Part shown: positions 26,214-37,481 of the stretch, piece after piece | Numbering within the stretch: the stretch's first letter is position 1 | Layout of the letters: each line of letters begins with the position of its first letter | Origin: Tubulanus polymorphus | Lineage: Eukaryota > Nemertea > Palaeonemertea > Tubulaniformes > Tubulanidae | Assembly (NCBI RefSeq): GCF_964204645.1 | Contig: NC_134033.1 | Coordinates: forward strand, 12,650,155 to 12,714,154 | DNA length: 64,000 nucleotides | Reading direction: 5' to 3' | Notes under the pieces: model-generated | Told to the model about the DNA's origin: nothing | The model's input: only the letters and a program-made list of their open reading frames with translations | Database searches by the model: none | Made by a program: the position numbers and the translations under genes

Positions 26214-27420
26214 ACGTGGCATATGTCCTGCAAGCATCGGGCTGGTCTGCATCATTTGTGACGTATGTAGCCTAACATGATGATGTATTAAGATGTCGGA
26301 TTTCATTCTGGGTCATCGGTTATTATCAAGTTCTATTCAATCGCGATGAGTTTTCGTGATGGTAGGAAAATCGTTTCCGAGCAAGCAAGAAATACCAAAA
26401 AGTCGTCGGCGTGGTGTTGAATGATCACCCACTCGGCTTTAATGATCAAGTGTAGCCTATTCATCAAAACGTTTATATCACCTCATTCAGTACATAACTA
26501 GCCCATATACCAGTATCAAATGTTATCTTTCGATAAAAACTGAACTTAACTAAATATATGGGTTTGAAAAATGAATTACAGGTGCGCGAATATCTGAGCG
26601 CACTGACAATTTGCTATGCGTGTGACGTCATACGGGCTATACAGGGAATAAACCGTATACTCATCCTCCCCCGGCAGGGATTCGAACCTGATGGCATCGA
26701 GATTGCCACGGCACGAAACCCTGCCATAATCGACCGTGTGCGCAGATAAATGCGCAGTTCAGATGATGTGATTTTTAGCCAATCAGAAATCCCGTTTTAT
26801 TTTAGCCCGGGTTTTCCCATTTATAGTTCTTCCTTGAAATTTGCCTCAACGATTATACAACGAGCAATCTGATTGGTGCCGCCAGTTTTCGTTCGGAAAG
26901 CTGCGCATGTACCTGCGCACCCGGTCTACTGATGCAGGGGTTCGTGTCGTGGCTGAGTGTAGCGATTCCATCAGGTTCGAGTCCCTGCAGAGGGAGGATG
27001 CGTATACTGAACACACATTATCAGTGAAAGTTTTATTGTTTTTTTTCTTTCTCGAAGCCAACTGAATTCACGAATAAGCATTTGTTTTATCTATCATTAA
27101 GTTCATCATAAACGTTAATGGTCAAATGTAATCAAGATATAACACAACTTCATACCTATATGATCGGTGCAATAGCGTGGTAACCGACAAAGTAAACTCG
27201 CCTATTAAGGCGAGATTTTAATAGTATCAGTATATAGTTTCCCACGCCTGTAAGAGACATATACTGCATACTGATATATGTTCTATCCACACAAAGCAGG
27301 TCGTAAGATCAGCTGGGATAACTCAAACTTTGTGTGACATAGATATCAATTTGAAACTTCGTTTAAACGTGGCATAAGTCCTGGAACCATCGGGCTTGTT
27401 TGTAGGCTACCATGTTATGT
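26214..27420. repeat. Local direct duplication flanking a transposon
   Basis: CGTGGCATATGTCCTGCAAGCATCGGGCTGG at about 26214 recurs with few changes at about 27368, both followed by GTAGCC/TAGGCTAC and CATG motifs. The 26662-27000 element lies between the two copies. No gene is present in this block; it belongs to the diverged upstream flank of copy B. Confidence 0.45.
26662..27000. mobile_element. Foldback transposon with tRNA-like termini, copy 1 (339 bp)
   Basis: It is bounded by CATCCTCC and GGAGGATG, and flanked by the 8-bp duplication CGTATACT (26654-26661 and 27001-27008). Each arm of about 110 bp carries, pointing outward, a B-box-like GGTTCGANTCC, and the right arm also TGGCTGAGTG, an A-box match 15 nt upstream. 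The centre has TTTATAG and CCAATCAGA motifs. It has no coding capacity, so it is non-autonomous; target-site length fits hAT- or Mutator-type movement. Confidence 0.88.
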
Positions 27421-27729
27421 TCGTGCTGGCTTCGATACAGCGCGTAGCCCCTATAACGTCATCATCAGCACCATCTACAGGGGCATCAGATGAACTATGT
27501 GATGAGAAAATCCCTTCAAATTTACACTTTTCAATCATTTATTATCAGTTAATCGATCACTCATTACAGCTAAAATTTCTCAGGAATGATTATTATGTGT
27601 TTATGTAATACTATCTATCGTTAAAAAACAAAAGATCTTTTAGGCTGTCCCGGTACTCATGATCTTCACCATTCATCTATATTCCTGTACCTAATAAACT
27701 AAATTTTTAGATCAATATGACGGTTTCCA

Positions 27730-27800
27730 ATAATATCTACATATATGTATATTGTATATGCACCCTAGTATGCATGTACAGGTGTAGAATGAATATGGAT
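27730..27800. repeat. Upstream flank shared between units (partner at 35105-35165)
   Basis: ATGCACCCTAGTATGCATG then ATGAATATGGATTAT here matches ATGCACCATAGTATATTC then ATGCATATGGATTAT near 35115-35161, in the same orientation. This places both segments on the 5' side of paralogous genes (B and D), so the duplicated unit is larger than the genes. Confidence 0.5.
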
Positions 27801-28699
27801 TATTTTGGGCTCACTTTGTAAGTTAAGTTTTCCAGAGAACTCCTGATCAATAAATCGAATGATACAGTCGAGCATCTAGTATGGTTAGATATTGTTTTAC
27901 TAAGTTAAAACCCACGATATACACAATTCAAAAGATTAAAAGCGAATTTTATTCATCCGAAATTTAAAATCAAAGGCCACGCCGTTTCGTACTCACTAGA
28001 GATTATCGATGATTTCTTTCAGCGACCCCGCAAAGCTACTGTAGCAATCGAGGATACCACCTATGGCAGGCGAAGATCCGCCAGGTTCACTAGTGGTTAC
28101 TCGGTTACCGCGCTTCAATTTCTTCGACATTTCAATTAAAAATTTGAGTCAAATTTTCTCACCAGTAAATCAATTTCTAATAAAACTATACCATACACTT
28201 ATTGGGAACGCCCCATCTTATATCTATTTGATGACTTATTTGTAGCCTAAAGATCCAGCTCAAAGCTCATTGAAAATGAACTAATTTTCACTGATGTATT
28301 GTGTGATGTATTTTCATGTATAACTGAGTGCATTGTAGCGCCATCTGGTTTGTGCCGATACCCCATTCAGTGTGAAAGCTTTATTTTGTCAGCGAGGTAT
28401 TAATCATACGCACGTATTTTTATTTTGTATAGTGTTTGTGTGCGTTTCTTTAGTACGTATGTGTCTAATAGCCGTTTGTAGTTAGACTATTTACTGCCAC
28501 TCCCCTTACTCCCTTACTCAGTGAGAATGTAGAAACTCGGAACAGCGACATTGTAGTTTAGTTTTCGAATCCTGAAGTGTTGAGTACGTATGTATTACGA
28601 GATATGGTTCCTTCCTTAGCTTTCTTGACAGAAAAAGTCGCTGATCACTGATGATGGACCAACTGTACCCCTTGACGAAGAATGGTGAATAAAATTGTT

Positions 28700-28777
28700 C
28701 CCTTGTACTGGATGCGAACCAGTGACCTAAGGAAGCCAGCTACAGAAATGCCTCTACAGTCCCCCGTCTCCCGAGGG
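28700..28777 (-). pseudogene. Decayed tRNA-Tyr copy with D-arm deletion
   Basis: On the minus strand: CCCTCGGGAGACGGGGGACTGTAG, i.e. acceptor joined almost directly to the anticodon arm (about 17 nt of D arm lost), then an intron-like segment, CTTCCTTAGGTCACTGG and TTCGCATCCAGTACAAGGG. The next bases upstream (28864-28905) match those beside the 20.5-kb relic, so the two relics are in duplicated sequence. Confidence 0.8.
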
Positions 28778-29241
28778 GAGACATTAAAATGGTAACGTCG
28801 TGAAACTGAAGTATCTTCACTCTCTGGGAATACAGGTGTAGATACATGTAGTTTAATTAATGGACATTATTCCAACTTGTTCATCAAATGATGTGAATTC
28901 AGAATCTCGAAGGTCGATGATGAATTGTCGCTGGCAATTCCTTTATATTGAAAATTCTCTAGGTTATAGGTAATTTCCGGGAAAGATGGAACGAGAATTA
29001 TAAACATTTCAACTTCCTCATAATGTTAGGTGATAATCCTTAAGGAGAACATTCAAAAAGTGATTTATTAAGTACGTAGCCTACGTGTCCTTGATGATCA
29101 AGACGGAATAGGCGAAAAAATAAGAAAACAAAAACACATATTTGCAATCAATTGACAAGGATGTTTATTTTCTGAATTCGTTTTTCATCAATTCATTGAT
29201 TCATAATGCGTTATCTCTATCGCGTCCCGAATCGTTCATAC

Positions 29242-30313
29242 CTATTCAACGTTGTCAGCCTTTTCGACAAGCACAGAGCCTTTCACCCTCGGGAAATAAC
29301 AACGATGTTCAATTATCCTACGAACGCTTTTGATACGACGACTTCGTGGATGCCGTAAACTAGGATCAATGTCTCTTTCAATAAGCGGATTCTTGGTAAT
29401 ACAAAACAGATAATCTTTACCCGGCCACTTTCTACACGGGACCAAACAAGGCATGCGTATCACGTCATTACCCCGATGGAATTCTGACCCCATTCCGAGT
29501 ATGTCGTTCAATGTCCCAATAAACTGTCTGGCGTCGCTACCGACATCGATGTTCATACCTCTTACTTTATTTAGAATACCGTTGTATGGCTTTATAAGTA
29601 AAGCGTTGATTGACATTCGCGTCTCGTCCGCGATGCTCTACAGTTTTTTAGATCGTCATATCTTGCCTGTATGGTCGATTTGGCAACATGGTCTTTCAAC
29701 TCGTACGTATAGGCGCCCCAAAATTCCTGTTCTAATTTGATGGGTACCATGGTCTTCGGGCCAAGTCGATCCTAGTTTTGAAGACACGTAGAATTTTGTA
29801 TTCTTTGGTAATTCTAGGTCAGAAATTCGGTCAAACAGGATATATTTCATTCGGAAAAATACCCATTAAATCGGGTCGAAGTTCTAAACCTAATTCCACA
29901 GTTCTTGTTTTACAGTTTAGTTTTACTTTTAGTGAAAGTTGGAATCACTCATTATCTGCATAAAGAGAACAGTGGAACAGATTCAAGGACGTGACACGGT
30001 CTGATTCGTTTATGAACGAGGTTTTATAGAGTTATTATATATTTGTTCGATCATTTAAAGGTAACGCTTTCCCATTGCATACTATGTTGAATTACGTGAT
30101 AGTACCTTAAACGTCTCGAAGGCAGTCGATTCGACATTTCGTGTCATGCTTTTCATAAAGGCTTCAAGGTCGTGGAACCAGTTATTTTTCCGCGTAGGAT
30201 GCCCGAGTCTGTTCAACTCTTTAACCAATGTGGTATAGACGAGACAGAATGATGAGATACCACTCAAAACCTCCACATCAAAAGTAATCTCCTCAAATCT
30301 TGCCAGATCATAC
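29242..30313 (-). pseudogene. Copy C: broken partial paralogue (exons 7-8 only)
   Basis: Exon 7-like sequence (30313-30106, 208 nt, same length as in A, B and D, both splice sites kept) is followed by exon 8-like sequence (29771-29242). The latter is 530 nt, not a multiple of three. Near 29646-29640 it has lost one base beside a codon that reads TAG in the ancestral frame, so the product stops about 45 codons into the exon. Downstream the ancestral frame is again open and conserved (PCRKWPGKDYLFC). Exons 1-6 are missing: the adjacent sequence is the 3' end of copy D. Decay is recent because the rest of the exon is intact. It could in principle be an alternative terminal exon pair for D, but the break argues against it. 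Confidence 0.82.
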
Positions 30314-30573
30314 CTGTTGGTGTAATACAAGCATTTGAAATAATAATGCATTGCATCTGTTCCAACCAAAACTCGCCGACCACTTCAATTCAACGAATGA
30401 CTACACATGTAATTTGGTTTCTACAAACTTGATGATAAATTCTGAATGAGCGAGAAAAGGGAAAAACAAAACACACTTGTATGTATTGCTGTGACAAAGA
30501 TGTTTAATTCCTCGACTTAATTTTCTATTATTTTTATAACCGGATATCTGCCATCGCATCGAATCGTTAGTAC

Positions 30574-33500
30574 CTATTCAGCTTTATCGACCACTTTCGA
30601 ACCTTTCACCCACGGGAAATAACATCGTTGCTGAATAATTTTCGTACGTCTTCGGGTGGAATGCATTGAACCAACACCAAATCCACGCCGTATGCGCCGA
30701 TCCACCGCAGACTTTGAAAGGCAATACAGATGACTTCCACCTGGCCACTTCCTACACGGTACCAAACAGGGCGAATGTATCACTCTATCGCGGAATTGGA
30801 ATCCCGACCCTTTACCGAGGGTGCCGCTCAATTTACCTTCGAAACGTCTGGCGTCATTACCGACATCGATGTTCATACCTCTTACTTTATCGAGAATACC
30901 GTTGTATGGCTTAATAAGTAAAGCGTTGATTAACATTCGCGTCTCGTCTGCGATGCTCTGCATTTGCTTGAAATCTCCAAATGCAGCGTGTATGATCGAT
31001 TTGCTAACTTGGTCTTCTAACTCGTAGTATGAGCCACCCCATCCCATTTCTATCTTAGTTGGTGTCATTGTCTTTGGTCCGAAACGATCCTACAATGCAC
31101 GGACACGGCGAATTTATTATCTTTGGTAAATTCTGAAGGTGAGGTCAATCAGGATATAATTGTTTCGGAAGTTTGAAAAATAATCTTTGCTAAATTATTA
31201 TAGAAAATACATTCTTATTTCCTCAGAACATAAGTTATATAAGATACCTTAAACGTCTCGAAGGCAGTCGATTCAACGATTCGTGTCATGCTTTTCATAA
31301 AGGTTTCAAGGTCATGGAACCAGTTGTTTTTCCACTTAGGATGCCCGAGTCTGTTCAACTCTTTTACCAATGTGATATAGACTAGACAGAATGATGGGAT
31401 ACCACTCAGAACCTCCACATCAAAAGCAATCTCCTCAAATCTTTCCAGGTCATACCTGTTGGTGTAATACAAGCATTTGAAATAATAATGCATTGCACAA
31501 GTACGTTGGGAGCTTATGACATACCCACTGGATATTGACTCGTATGAACATTTTAGCATTCCAAACGTTTATAACATCAGAATTTAGTTGATGTAGCAAA
31601 TAATCAAGATCGAACTGAACCAGGGGCCGGTCATGGCTTAGACTAAAGACCAGTCTAAGACAAACTTAGTTCTAACAACTTAAGACCAGTCTTAAGATTT
31701 AAGACCACTTTTGGATTTACGTTACGACTGTGCAACTGGCCCCTGGAACTTAGAACACTTCCACTCAATGACATTACCAATACAGTCTGTATGAACCAAA
31801 AAGTAGTTGCTTCGCGGTTTTTACCTATGTTTGAAGGTGTTCAGTGTAGTTGCTAGTTTTGAAAGTTCCTCTTGTCTGAATTCTATCGTATATTCCGAAG
31901 AATCGGACAATTCTGAAATGCGTTCAACAACAGCTCCCAGTTTAGCTTTCATTGCGTCTTCGTTGTGCGACGTTATTTTAGTAGCGATGGCCGAATGAAC
32001 GAGTCGCTTGATTTCATCCCAAACCGACATTTTTTCTTCGACGAGAAACGTCGTGAAGATGCTCTTTAAAACTGTCATGCCTATCGATACGGGGCTCAAG
32101 GGTGAGCAGAGTTTCATTATAGTCGCGGTGTTTGTGTAAAGGAAATCTAACAGGACTAAAGCATCGATTCCTGTCGTTTTCTTAGCTGAAAAGATAGTGT
32201 ATATTTCAATATTAAATATAACTTAGACAGTCTAAACAATATCCCAAAGATTGGTGATAAATAACACGAAAACACTAAAACAAACACAAGACCCGGTTCG
32301 ACGAATTACGTCTATGTTTAACTATAGAGTTGAAATCATTTTCATTTTTGTAGCCCCAGAGTCAAATATTGAATAAGCTTTTTATTCAGAAACAGCCTAC
32401 CTGTACCAAATACTATCATTTCAAAAAACATTTTCGCAACTAAAACCCATATAGTTTGGTCGTGTTATGATAACATTGTCCACCTACGAAATAATGGGTA
32501 TCACTTACGTGGTACAAAGTTGATTTGTTGGTAGGTGACTATATTTTTGTCTGCAGACATCGCGTTGCAGCTTTTATAAAAATGGCATTCAGTCACTTCG
32601 TATGGCAAAGCAGACACGGCTACGCATTCTTTTCTCATTTCATTACAACGTTTCAAACAAGCAGCAAAGTTTTCGAGAGTTTCTGTAACGGGGTTTCCCT
32701 TACATTGACCAATTACTCGCCTATAAACACCGTCTCCAAGTGGTACTGAAAATAACAAATCCCATCAGCTTTTTCAACATTTAACTAAAACTTCAAGGGC
32801 CCGTTGCACAGTCGTGGCTTAGACTTAAGACCAGTCTAAGACCAACTTAGTTCTATAGCCAATCTAACAACTTAAGACCAGTCTTAAGATTAAAGACGAC
32901 TTTTGGACTTAAATCACGACTGTGCAACTGGCCCCAGGGCTGCTTTGACAATTGAGACTTAAGATAAGAAGGTAGTTACAAATTGCTTGAAGTTTGTTGA
33001 AATTGGTGTAACCCAAAGAGTTATAGTGGCGTTCCACATCGGGTCCTTCACACAGTGAATCATACAGCAAACACTGCCTTTGATCGTTTACCACGAATGC
33101 AAAACAATTCGATTTGTTGTTACAGGCCTCTTTGCAATATTGCACGACATTTCCATCAATTGTTTTAGTGAATATTCGCTGCCCGGCCGCGCAATTGCCA
33201 ACCTGCATTGAGTAACGAGTTAGTTCACCTACAAATAAAAAAACATGTTTAGAAATTTACCACGACAATGATATTTTCAAGTGTCTTGGGCATTCATTGA
33301 TGTCGTACAGGACAAATGGTAGACGAAGAATACAGTGTCAATAGAGAAGTATTGCAAAGAATCTTTACAGTGGTTGACTAGATTGAAAACAAACGAAAAG
33401 AACTTACTCATACTCATGCTCGTGATAACCGTCTCTTGTAACACCATCACTCTGCATAGGGATAAACTCTGTCCGCGCGGAGACGAGATGATGACGTATC

Positions 33501-34670
33501 TTCCACGTAGAACTTTATAACAGTAATTACGAGTTTCGTTGGGGGATGTTATTCCAACATATTGACACAGTTCCCAACTCTTTCTATTCGAACTCGCCGC
33601 CGGTTTATCGGACACGTATATTTTGTAGTTTTTCGGAACTATAAAAGAGATATTTTCGAAATGCTAACAGATAACGTGAAAACTAATTTACAGGGGACAT
33701 CTTTTTTTCAAAGATCATTCATGCAATCGATCTCCGGTCATTTTTCATAATGAGAATGAAAGGTATTGGGAATCATGTGTATCACGCAAAGGGCATGGCA
33801 TCAAGAAAACCTAAACATTTAGGCTAAACAAAAATGATACCTTGTTTCTCCGCAGCGGCCGGGTCATTTTTGTAAAATATGATAAAATTTGTAAACAGTT
33901 CACTTCTATAGCGGCCGGGTCTGTTATGGTAAAATTGATCACGATTTTAAAAAAAGTAATGTATAGGGTAGATAGGCGGCCGGCCAGGTCAACATTTAAG
34001 CTCAGCAGAGCAGAGAAAATAGGTATCAATTTTTTTAAGCCTTTTTTCTAGATCTACGCGCACTGACGTATTGGAGTTCCCAACATTTTGTAAGTCACCA
34101 TTCTTAAAATAACGTAGGAGATCGTTCATTACGTACGCATGAAATTTGAAATTCGCAAGCCCTCCCCTCTCCCCTTGTACGCAAATCGGCCATATTCCTA
34201 TACCTAAATCATTACAATATGCAATTGCACTAACCCCCTTCACCTCCCCTAAAGCGTACACAAAAAAATTAATGAACTCTAAGTCTCACGAAAAAAAAAC
34301 AATCTGATTTTTCGACTCACTTTTGCCGTTAGCGTTCAACAAGATCTGCACAGCATTTACCGTCTGATTTTCTCCAATATCAATTTGCCACCAACTCCCC
34401 GTATCTTCCTTCTCGGTCATCGTACAAGTCTCTCTATCTCGATCTACTGCTTTAGAGGCGTCGCCATCACTTGCAGTCGTACTCTGAACTACAGGCTTGT
34501 CGTGAGCTATGTTACTCACGGCTGAAAATTACGAGAGCGATTCTGCGTAAGATAGCCACTAGGAAACGAAATCGAATTCATGCTTGTCTTTGTAGATTGA
34601 GTGTTCACAGAACTATACCTTCGTTTGTCCCAAGATTTACGGCGACCAACAGAATGAAAAGAAGCAACAT
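30574..34670 (-). CDS. Paralogue D: secreted F5/8C-PAN-PAN-helical (Cry domain I-like) protein
   Basis: Eight minus-strand exons in phase, 684 aa: 34670-34619, 34521-34321, 33638-33408, 33228-32980, 32745-32509, 32185-31825, 31455-31248, 31089-30574. The signal peptide is MLLLFILLVAVNLG. F5/8C (TGSWWQIDIGENQTV), PAN 1 (KEACNNKSNCFAFVV), PAN 2 (ECVAVSALPYEVTECHFYKS, near identical to copy A), the helical half and the Cys tail (PCRKWPGGSHLYC) are all present and uninterrupted. Exon 4 is two codons longer than in A and B. PAN 2 is closest to copy A although D lies on the same strand as B, which suggests gene conversion or an inversion of A. Two MITE copies sit in its introns. Function as for copy A is inferred, not shown. 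Confidence 0.8.
31623..31743. mobile_element. GGGGCC-TIR MITE, copy 1
   Basis: It runs from GGGGCCGGTCATGGCTTAGAC to GACTGTGCAACTGGCCCC, with internal palindromic TAAGACCAGTCTTAAG. It lies in intron 6 of copy D. Confidence 0.75.
32797..32935. mobile_element. GGGGCC-TIR MITE, copy 2
   Basis: This is the best preserved copy: GGGCCCGTTGCACAGTCGTG at the left and CACGACTGTGCAACTGGCCCC at the right are inverse complements (20 of about 21). It lies in intron 4 of copy D. Confidence 0.85.
34109..34262 (-). mobile_element. GTCATTCATTTATTACGTACG-type MITE, copy 1
   Basis: It is an inverse-oriented partner of 55826-55993: both share TTACGTACG near one end, runs of GGGGAGG/CCTCCCC, TGCAATTGC, and AATTTCAAAT/ATTCAAATTTTATGC near the other. 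It is in intron 2 of copy D. Confidence 0.6.
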
Positions 34671-34677
34671 TATTTTT

Positions 34678-34710
34678 GTCCGACAGTTTCAGTAGGATCG
34701 TGGCGAATGA
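34678..34710 (-). promoter_or_regulatory. Conserved 5' block upstream of copy D
   Basis: Minus strand: ATTCGCCACGATCCTAC then GAAACTGTCGGAC. It matches blocks before A and B; upstream similarity to A continues to a GCATCTGGAACAG motif. Confidence 0.5.
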
Positions 34711-35391
34711 AAATTGTACCGATGATGTTTTCGAAAATGATATGTTCTCAGCTGTTCCAGATGCTACTCTCAACTGCATCGATCAAAAAGTTGAGGCTCT
34801 ACTTTCATCCCATCGATCCCAACAGCGGTAATTTTGTGAAAATGGAATTGTGAAGAATAAGGTACGTATATGTTAGAATTTCGACGAAAAAAAATACAGT
34901 GAGACTCCCCGCTGCGCGAAGTTATCGGGGACGCATTTTTGAATTACAAGCCATTCAGATATTGCGTCGTCATAGGCACCAATAGATTCCCTTCATTAAT
35001 TTACGACATTTGATTGCAGAATTATCAGAACAACATCATCTGATTCCGCACATTGTAGCACCGGCCGTCGCCAGTTTGGATAAACTGTTTAGTCTTTTAA
35101 CAATTGTGAGATCTATGCACCATAGTATATTCAATACAGGCGTAAAATGCATATGGATTATACTCTTAAAGCTCGCTGCGAAAGTTAAGTGTGCCTGGGC
35201 TCTACTGATCAACGCAGAGCAAATGAACAGTCAACCACAGGGGTAGCTTAGTATCTTATACCTTGTAGTTTTTGTAAGTGACATTTCATGACTTGAAATG
35301 AGAATTTCATTGAAATTGACTTTAAAAACTGACTAAACAATTACATTATTATCCTTTCAGATGAAAACTTGAAATGAAAAAAGGAGAGTTT

Positions 35392-35475
35392 TGCGTTTGA
35401 CTGTGAACTAAGGAAGTCCGGATGGAAATGACTCTATAGTCCTTCCTCCGCTCCACTAAGAGTTACCGACGAGTA
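35392..35475 (-). pseudogene. Strongly decayed tRNA-Tyr copy
   Basis: Minus strand shows CTCGTCGGTAACTCTTAGTGGAGCGGAGG (D arm region in 20-nt reach), AAGGACTATAGAG (anticodon loop changed from GTA to ATA), and CTTCCTTAGTTCAC. The T arm has lost its B box. Assigned by order and spacing of the remaining blocks. Confidence 0.5.
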
Positions 35476-35997
35476 ATTAACAATTCAACGTCTTGAAAAT
35501 AAGTCAAATGTTCTCTATCTTTGATTCCAGATGTGAATAATGCAAGCGTATCATTATTATTCAAACCTGTTAAGTTAGAATTCAGTCGCCGTTCAAAACA
35601 ACAGCGGAAAAAGCCGTCTGACGTTAGGACTTTTTTATGGATACAGGACTTATATTGCAATATCGTCAAATGTTCTTCGCATTATTCCCGAACGACGTTG
35701 TCTATAACACGTAGAAACAATACCTGTCCGATAAGCCTGTAGCCCTTGAATTGATAGCATTAGAGCGGACAACAGATGTAGTAATTAAAACACCTGTGAA
35801 CTACGTGTTAGTTGGTATATACGCGTAGCATTTGTTGTTGGAAGTTTAGGAAATAAGTGTCACGCAGACGAATGAACGTATGTTACATCCTGAATACATC
35901 GTTTTCCTACCTTTTTTCTTTTTTTTCTAGTAGTTTTAACGACGTATTATATTTTGATACATTCCAGTTAATCTGCACTAATCAACCACATATCAAG

Positions 35998-36818
35998 ATG
36001 ATCAGATCCACCAGCATCGCTTTTTTGATTGGCCTCGTGTTGTCTGATGTCCACGGATACAGTAAGTGTCTCCATTCTACAGCTATGAATTGCAGAATAT
36101 ATATCTACTTATTTCTCAATGAAATATAAGTACCACAATCACAAGTTCGAAAGAGATTTTAAAACATGAAAACTATAAAAATTTACTTATACCTCAAATT
36201 TTCGTAAAACCCATTTTCAAAAGTGAAAATGGTTTTTAGTCTTGAAAATGGGTTTTAGAATAAAACCGAAAATTTGAGGTTTTGATAAATTTTCATAGTT
36301 TTCATGTTTTAAAACCTCTTTCGAACTTTTGCGGGACTTATATTTCTCATACCATCTATAACTTTACAGTGGGCTTCGGAGGAATGGGCGGCGGCGGCTT
36401 CGGAGGAATGGGCGGCGGCGGCTTCGGAGGAATGGGCGGCGGCGGCTTCGGAGGAATGGGCGGCGGTTTCGGAGGAATGGGTGGCGGAGGTTACGGAGGA
36501 ATGGGTGGTGGCGGTTTCGGAGGAATTGGCGGAGGAGGTTACAGAGGAATGGGCGGTGGCGGCTTCGGAGGAATGGGCGGCGGTGGTTTCGGAGGAATGG
36601 CCGGCGGCGGTTTCGGAGGAATGGGCGGTGGCGGCTTCGGAGGAATGAGAGGTGGAAGCTTCGGAGGAATGGGGGGTGGAAGTTTCGGAGGAATGGGTGG
36701 CGGAAGTCTTGGAGGAATGGGCGGTGGTTTGGATCTTGGAAGAGATGAAGGAAGTAATGTTAAGAGTTACTCGTACTCAGTAACGAATGGCGTCGTTCGA
36801 CAAAGCGGAAATATGTAA
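35998..36818 (+). CDS. Gly/Met-rich secreted repeat protein
   Basis: Two exons, 170 aa: 35998-36061 (signal peptide MIRSTSIAFLIGLVLSDVHG, donor GTAAGT, phase 1) and 36370-36818. After the signal peptide come about 19 tandem copies of an eight-residue unit of the form GGMGGGGF with Y, S or L in place of F, then a short non-repetitive tail (SNVKSYSYSVTNGVV). A polyA signal AATAAA lies at 36932. Composition and signal peptide fit a structural extracellular protein (shell, cuticle, tube or silk matrix) or a glycine-rich antimicrobial; the sequence does not decide. An open frame with no intron starts further upstream in the intron but lacks a signal peptide, so the spliced model is preferred. Confidence 0.85.
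36119..36350. repeat. Long imperfect foldback filling the intron of the Gly-rich gene
   Basis: The left arm (36119 on: ATGAAATATAAGT, AGTTCGAAAGAG, TTTTAAAACATGAAAACTAT) is answered by its inverse complement ending near 36350. Nested inside is CCCATTTTCAAAAG/CTTGAAAATGGG around 36210-36258. About 230 of the 308 intron bases take part. It is a MITE-like insertion or a structured intron. Confidence 0.85.
36370..36730 (+). repeat. 24-bp coding tandem repeat
   Basis: In-frame units of GGCGGCGGCTTCGGAGGAAT type encode GGGFGGMG. The first four units are almost identical at DNA level, later ones drift at third positions (GGTGGCGGAGGT), so expansion is continuing at the 5' side. Confidence 0.9.
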
Positions 36819-37128
36819 AACACATTTGACTCGAGAAAATGAAATATCAGGGGAAAGGAATTTAACTCCCTGGTAATTTATCGATTAATCTATGTTTGAA
36901 ATATGCATAAAAAATGCAACAAAAGTTCTGTAATAAAATTCACTATGATTTAAAATGATTTTTTGATTTTGTTTGGTTTGATTTCACCGGACAAAAAACG
37001 TTAGAATGCAGACAATCCGGCGGGCAGGCCTCCATGGTGACGCAGACGTCCGTGCTCCATCTACTATTACAATAAAAGTCAATGTTAAGTCAAGTTACTT
37101 GGAGTAGAAGACAAAACCTGGCACAAGG

Positions 37129-37383
37129 ATGGTTTAGATCTATCTTGGATCATGATTCTTGAATAGATTGTTTATGGCATTTTGAAACTTTAAACCACAT
37201 CGATTTGCATCGACAGCTGATTGTAACGTCAAAGATTTAATTGTTCTTACGAACTGTTTGTTATCGAGGTACCATCATATCTCATTCGCATGAAATTCAT
37301 TCAACAAACAATCCATATGTCGTTAATTTAAAGTTGGGTGGGCTTTATTTAATTCATGTACTGAATAACATGTTAGGCCTTGC
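37129..37383. repeat. Dispersed duplication (partner at 41018-41258)
   Basis: About 250 bp starting near AGATCTATCTTGGATCATG and ending ATGTTAGGCCTTGCAC match 41018-41258 in the same orientation at high identity with small indels. It has no coding frame common to both. Confidence 0.85.
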
Positions 37384-37481
37384 ACGTTTTCAATTTTATA
37401 TATTGCAGGGCTTGTGGGGTTTGGACATTGAAGTTGTTCTGGTTCACCGCAACTTCATAATCGCTAAGCACATCGTTTAAT

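Noticed and set aside
26841..27065. 74-codon frame repeated at 57.5 and 58.5 kb
   Set aside because: It is an open stretch within the foldback transposon; present in both strands and explained by copy number.
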